Assembly: GCA_937890445.1 (NCBI GenBank)
Contig: CALACD010000176.1
Coordinates: 1-39,063 of the forward strand
Direction of reading: 5' to 3'
From: an uncultured Acidimicrobiia bacterium
GTDB taxonomy: Bacteria > Actinomycetota > Acidimicrobiia > Acidimicrobiales > SZUA-35
DNA length: 39,063 nt
A model generated the notes under the pieces. It searched no databases. It had not been told where the DNA came from and saw only the letters and a list, made by a program, of their open reading frames with translations. Of the stretch, positions 35,859 through 39,063 are shown one piece after another. The translations under genes and the position numbers were made by a program. How positions within the stretch are numbered: the first letter of the stretch is position 1; each line of letters starts with the position of its first letter.

Positions 35859-37156
35859 CGACGATCGACCCCGACGCGCACACGAAGCTCATCCTTCGTG
35901 ACGTCCGACTCCTCGAGGCAGATGGAGCATTCGACGTCGCCATGGACGCAGGTTTGATCTCCGCTGTCGGGCCCGTTGGTTCACTGGATTCTCACGCGGC
36001 CGACGAGGTCGATGCCGAGGGTCGTCTGTGCACTGCGGCATTCGTCGATGGCCACGTCCACCTGGACAAGAGCTACCTCTCCGAACTGCCCGGTTTCGCA
36101 GGAAAGGTAGGAGCCGAGTTCTTCGATGAGCTTGCGAAGTTCAAGGCATCGACCGGGCCCGAAGGTGGGCCTGCCACCGTCATGGACCGAATGCGGCGAG
36201 CCGCTCACAACGTCATCCTGAACGGCACCGGCACGCTCCGGGCACAGATCGACGTCGACCCGATCGTAGGCTTGGCGCACCTCGATGCGGCGCTCGCCCT
36301 GCGCGAGGAACTGGCCCCACTGCTGCGGCTTCAGATCGTGGTGTTCCCCCAAGAGGGTCTGGTCGGCAATCCAGCGGCTGCGGAACTCGTGGAAGAAGCG
36401 CTGCACCGGGGAGCGGACGTGATGGGTGGCGCTCATGGGTTCGACCGTTCGGCGACGAGCACGGACCACTACGAGGCTTGCTTCGAGTTGGCGGCCCGTC
36501 ATGACGTCGACATTGATCTCCATCTTGACTTCGATGCCACGCCCGAGTGGCCACTGGAAACGTGGGACATCTGGCAGGTCGCTCGGCTCACACGAGAGCG
36601 CGGCTGGCAGGGCAGGGTCACCGTCGCTCATCTCACGCAACATGGGCAACTCGACCCCGCCGGCCGAGAGGCGCTGGCAGCACTGCTCGTCGACAACAAC
36701 ATTGCCCTGACCGTCGTGCCAGGAGCAGAACTCCACGGTGCGAGGTTCTGGACCGAAGTTCCGCTCGACGACGTCGGTGCTGCGACGGCTGGCTACGGAG
36801 AACTCGTCGAGCGCGGTGTACAGCTGTCCTACGCAGGAGGTCATCTGGCCGATGCCTTCAATCCCTTCGGCGACGGCGATCTACTCCGCGATGGGCTTCT
36901 TCTCAGCGCCGCCCGCAACCTCGGCGACCCGTGCGTGGGGGGGTGTCACATCCTGACGCTGGGAACGACGACCCCAGCGGCGGCAGCCGGATTGCCCGGT
37001 CCCCACGGGATCGTGCCCGGCGCCTTGGCCGACTGCGTCGTGTTCGATGCCTCCGACGCGGACACCGCAGTACGTCATCAGGCCGATCGATGGCTCGTCA
37101 TCCACCATGGGCGACCTGTCGCCACGACCCGCACAACAAAGGAGCTCTTGTCATGA
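35855..37156 (+). CDS. Cytosine-deaminase-like amidohydrolase
   Basis: AAFVDGHVHLDKSYL, GGAHGFDRSATSTDHYEACFELAARHDVDIDLHLDF, RVTVAHLTQHGQL. GTG start at 35855 overlaps the M20 stop. Confidence 0.82.
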   Translation: MTTIDPDAHTKLILRDVRLLEADGAFDVAMDAGLISAVGPVGSLDSHAADEVDAEGRLCTAAFVDGHVHLDKSYLSELPGFAGKVGAEFFDELAKFKASTGPEGGPATVMDRMRRAAHNVILNGTGTLRAQIDVDPIVGLAHLDAALALREELAPLLRLQIVVFPQEGLVGNPAAAELVEEALHRGADVMGGAHGFDRSATSTDHYEACFELAARHDVDIDLHLDFDATPEWPLETWDIWQVARLTRERGWQGRVTVAHLTQHGQLDPAGREALAALLVDNNIALTVVPGAELHGARFWTEVPLDDVGAATAGYGELVERGVQLSYAGGHLADAFNPFGDGDLLRDGLLLSAARNLGDPCVGGCHILTLGTTTPAAAAGLPGPHGIVPGALADCVVFDASDADTAVRHQADRWLVIHHGRPVATTRTTKELLS

Positions 37157-38388
37157 CCCTGTTTCCCGAGCACGGACTGAGCCGGTCCGAGATCGAAGCG
37201 GCCCTCGATGCAGCGTCGGTTGACCACGATGCGCTGCGAGGCGGGCCAGCAAGCTTCTCGTTGGAAGTCGACGAAGACTTACAGGGAGTGATCCTGCATG
37301 CCTTCGGTCGATTCCTCACACACAACGCCGTTTTCGGTGAGAGCCTTCCTTCGCTCTCCACCATGGAGGCCGAGCTGATCGCCATGGCAGTGGAGATCCT
37401 TCGTGGCGGCCCGGAGGCCACGGGGTTCGTCACCCTCGGTGGAAGCGAGAGCATCTTCACCGCACTCCATGGTGCCAGGACGAGAGCACGATCTCGGGGT
37501 CACGGCCCGGTCTACGAGGTGGTCTGCCCGGAAACCATCCATCCGGCGTTCGCGAAGGCATGCCACTACCTCGGTCTCGATCTGGTAGCGATTCCGCCCG
37601 GCGAGGATCTACGTGCCGACGTCGCGGCCATGGAACGAGCCTGCGGGCCAGCCACCATCGCAATGTGCGGCTCGGCCCCGCAATGGCCACATCATCGCTT
37701 CGACGAAATCGGGGCGCTCGCCGCGGTGGCTGTCGAGAAGGATCTGTGGTTCCACGTCGATGCGTGTGTCGGTGGTTACCTCGCTCCGTTCGTCGCCGAG
37801 GCCGGCTGGCCAATTCCCGACTTCGATTTCTCGGTGCCAGGTGTCTGTTCTCTTTCGGCCGACCTCCACAAGTGGGGCTACGCAGCGAAGCCGGCATCGA
37901 CCGTGTTGTTCGCTTCGGAGGAACTCGCCGAGTTCGCGAAGGCCCCAGCCGTCGATTGGGATTGCGGCGTCTATGTCACACCGAGCGTGGCCGGCACGCG
38001 GCCGGGTGCCTCGCTCGCCGCTGCATGGTCCGTCCTTCGCTATCTTGGGCGAGACGGGTTCGTGGAGCTGGCACGACGAACGATGACCGTCAGGGATCGG
38101 CTGGTCGATGGCATCGATGCCATCGACGGGATGTCGAGCAGGTCGACAGATCTAGCCATGGTGATCTACGGGTCTGACACGCTCGACACGATGGCGGTTG
38201 GTGACGCAATGGAGGCGAAGGGCTGGCTCGTCATGCGCCTCATTGCCCCAACGCCTCAGCTCCAGCTCCTGGTCGATCGGTTGAGCGACGAGTTCGTGGA
38301 CGCTTTTCTGGTCGACCTGGAAGCGGCCGTTGCCGAGGTGGCCGCTGGCCGACGGAGTCCCGAGATGCAGCGTGCCAGCGCCTACTGA
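37153..38388 (+). CDS. PLP-dependent decarboxylase/lyase (group II decarboxylase or sphingosine-phosphate-lyase-like)
   Basis: GFVTLGGSESIFTALHGAR, LWFHVDACVGGYLAPF, SLSADLHKWGYAAKPASTVLF (putative PLP Lys in DLHKWGY). ATGA overlap. Confidence 0.87.
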   Translation: MTLFPEHGLSRSEIEAALDAASVDHDALRGGPASFSLEVDEDLQGVILHAFGRFLTHNAVFGESLPSLSTMEAELIAMAVEILRGGPEATGFVTLGGSESIFTALHGARTRARSRGHGPVYEVVCPETIHPAFAKACHYLGLDLVAIPPGEDLRADVAAMERACGPATIAMCGSAPQWPHHRFDEIGALAAVAVEKDLWFHVDACVGGYLAPFVAEAGWPIPDFDFSVPGVCSLSADLHKWGYAAKPASTVLFASEELAEFAKAPAVDWDCGVYVTPSVAGTRPGASLAAAWSVLRYLGRDGFVELARRTMTVRDRLVDGIDAIDGMSSRSTDLAMVIYGSDTLDTMAVGDAMEAKGWLVMRLIAPTPQLQLLVDRLSDEFVDAFLVDLEAAVAEVAAGRRSPEMQRASAY

Positions 38389-38440
38389 CGTGACCGCAGG
38401 ACGCTCACTGACCGGTTGGGTCCCCGATAGTCTCGCGTCT

Positions 38441-39063
38441 GTGACCGAGTCCACGCCTGAAGGCTCTGACTTCTCCCTCACAGACCGGGTGCGGATCGAG
38501 CTTCGGGGTCAGCTGCTGGCCGCGTCGTTTCCGCTGTGGGAACGGCTGACCGAGGCTCGCCTCGCCACCCAGCTCGGGGTGAGTCGGACACCCGTTCGAG
38601 AAGCGCTGCGCCAGCTCGAACGGGAAGAGCTCGTGGTGGTCGACGACAGCGGGAGCTATCGCCCCCGAGTCCCTGAAGTCGGCCACATCCAGAACCTCTA
38701 CTCGGTGCGAGCGCAACTGGAGGAGATGTCGGTCACGCTTGCCTGCGGTCCCGAGCGAGATGGTGACCGGCTGACTCAGCTGGCCAAGTTCTGGGAAGCG
38801 ATCGGGATCGATGACGAACTCGACCCCGAGTACGTGTTCGTCGAAGAGAGCTTTCACCTCGGTCTTGCCGAGATCGGCGGCAACGGTGCACTGGTGGAAG
38901 TCCTGTCGTCCATCAACGACCGAATCCGACTCGCCCGTTCGTTCTCGTTCAACAACCCAGCCAAACGAGGGTTCTCGGTGCGAGAGCATCGACAGATCGT
39001 GCGGATCGTGCAGCAACGTGACGAGACGCAAGCTCGGTCTCGAATCCGTCGCCACATCACCGA
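38441..39063 (+). CDS. GntR-family (FCD-type) regulator, 3' end outside the window
   Basis: GTG 38441: VTESTPEGSDFSLTDRVRIELRGQLLAASFPLWERLTEARLATQLGVSRTPVREALRQLEREELVVV...VRAQLEEMSV. Absent from the ORF track because it runs off the end. Confidence 0.85.
   Translation, partial: MTESTPEGSDFSLTDRVRIELRGQLLAASFPLWERLTEARLATQLGVSRTPVREALRQLEREELVVVDDSGSYRPRVPEVGHIQNLYSVRAQLEEMSVTLACGPERDGDRLTQLAKFWEAIGIDDELDPEYVFVEESFHLGLAEIGGNGALVEVLSSINDRIRLARSFSFNNPAKRGFSVREHRQIVRIVQQRDETQARSRIRRHIT

Noticed and set aside
37153-38388. Idea that the PLP decarboxylase supplies beta-alanine to the NRPS
   Set aside because: It is embedded in the separate GntR-linked operon ~18 kb away from the NRPS cluster, and no motif indicates aspartate specificity.
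1-39063. tRNA, rRNA, transposase or integrase genes
   Set aside because: None recognised in the supplied translations or by eye. Mobility of the NRPS locus is inferred only from neighbouring pseudogenes.

Overview
High-GC, actinobacterial-type DNA (taxonomy not determined). The window has three parts. (1) ~37-19330: a nonribosomal peptide gene cluster. It contains a stand-alone adenylation protein plus carrier protein, an ABC exporter plus Sfp-type PPTase, a C-A-T-(degenerate TE)-TE NRPS, a ~2,900-aa C-A-T-C-A-T-E NRPS and a GT1-family glycosyltransferase. Its most unusual feature is a complete PP-loop (SGGKDS) ATP-pyrophosphatase domain with CxxC pairs, similar to N-acetyl-sugar amidotransferases (WbpG/PseA). 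It is inserted in the C-terminal subdomain of an Asn/Asp-type adenylation domain, between motifs A8 and A9. (2) ~19490-26280: accessory genes (hotdog thioesterase, ArsR + SRPBCC pair, divergent HxlR/MFS) mixed with several truncated, frameshifted or nonsense-interrupted genes. (3) ~26300-39063: a tightly overlapped 11-gene operon followed by a GntR regulator that runs off the window. The operon has an NMT1/SsuA-type importer with two permeases, four amidohydrolase-superfamily members (two lacking the HxH motif), a gamma-glutamyltransferase-like Ntn hydrolase, an M20 hydrolase and a PLP decarboxylase, suggesting catabolism of an unknown amide or N-heterocyclic compound. All calls come from reading the sequence and the supplied translations. 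No database search was run, and the Stachelhaus-type codes were aligned by eye from memory.
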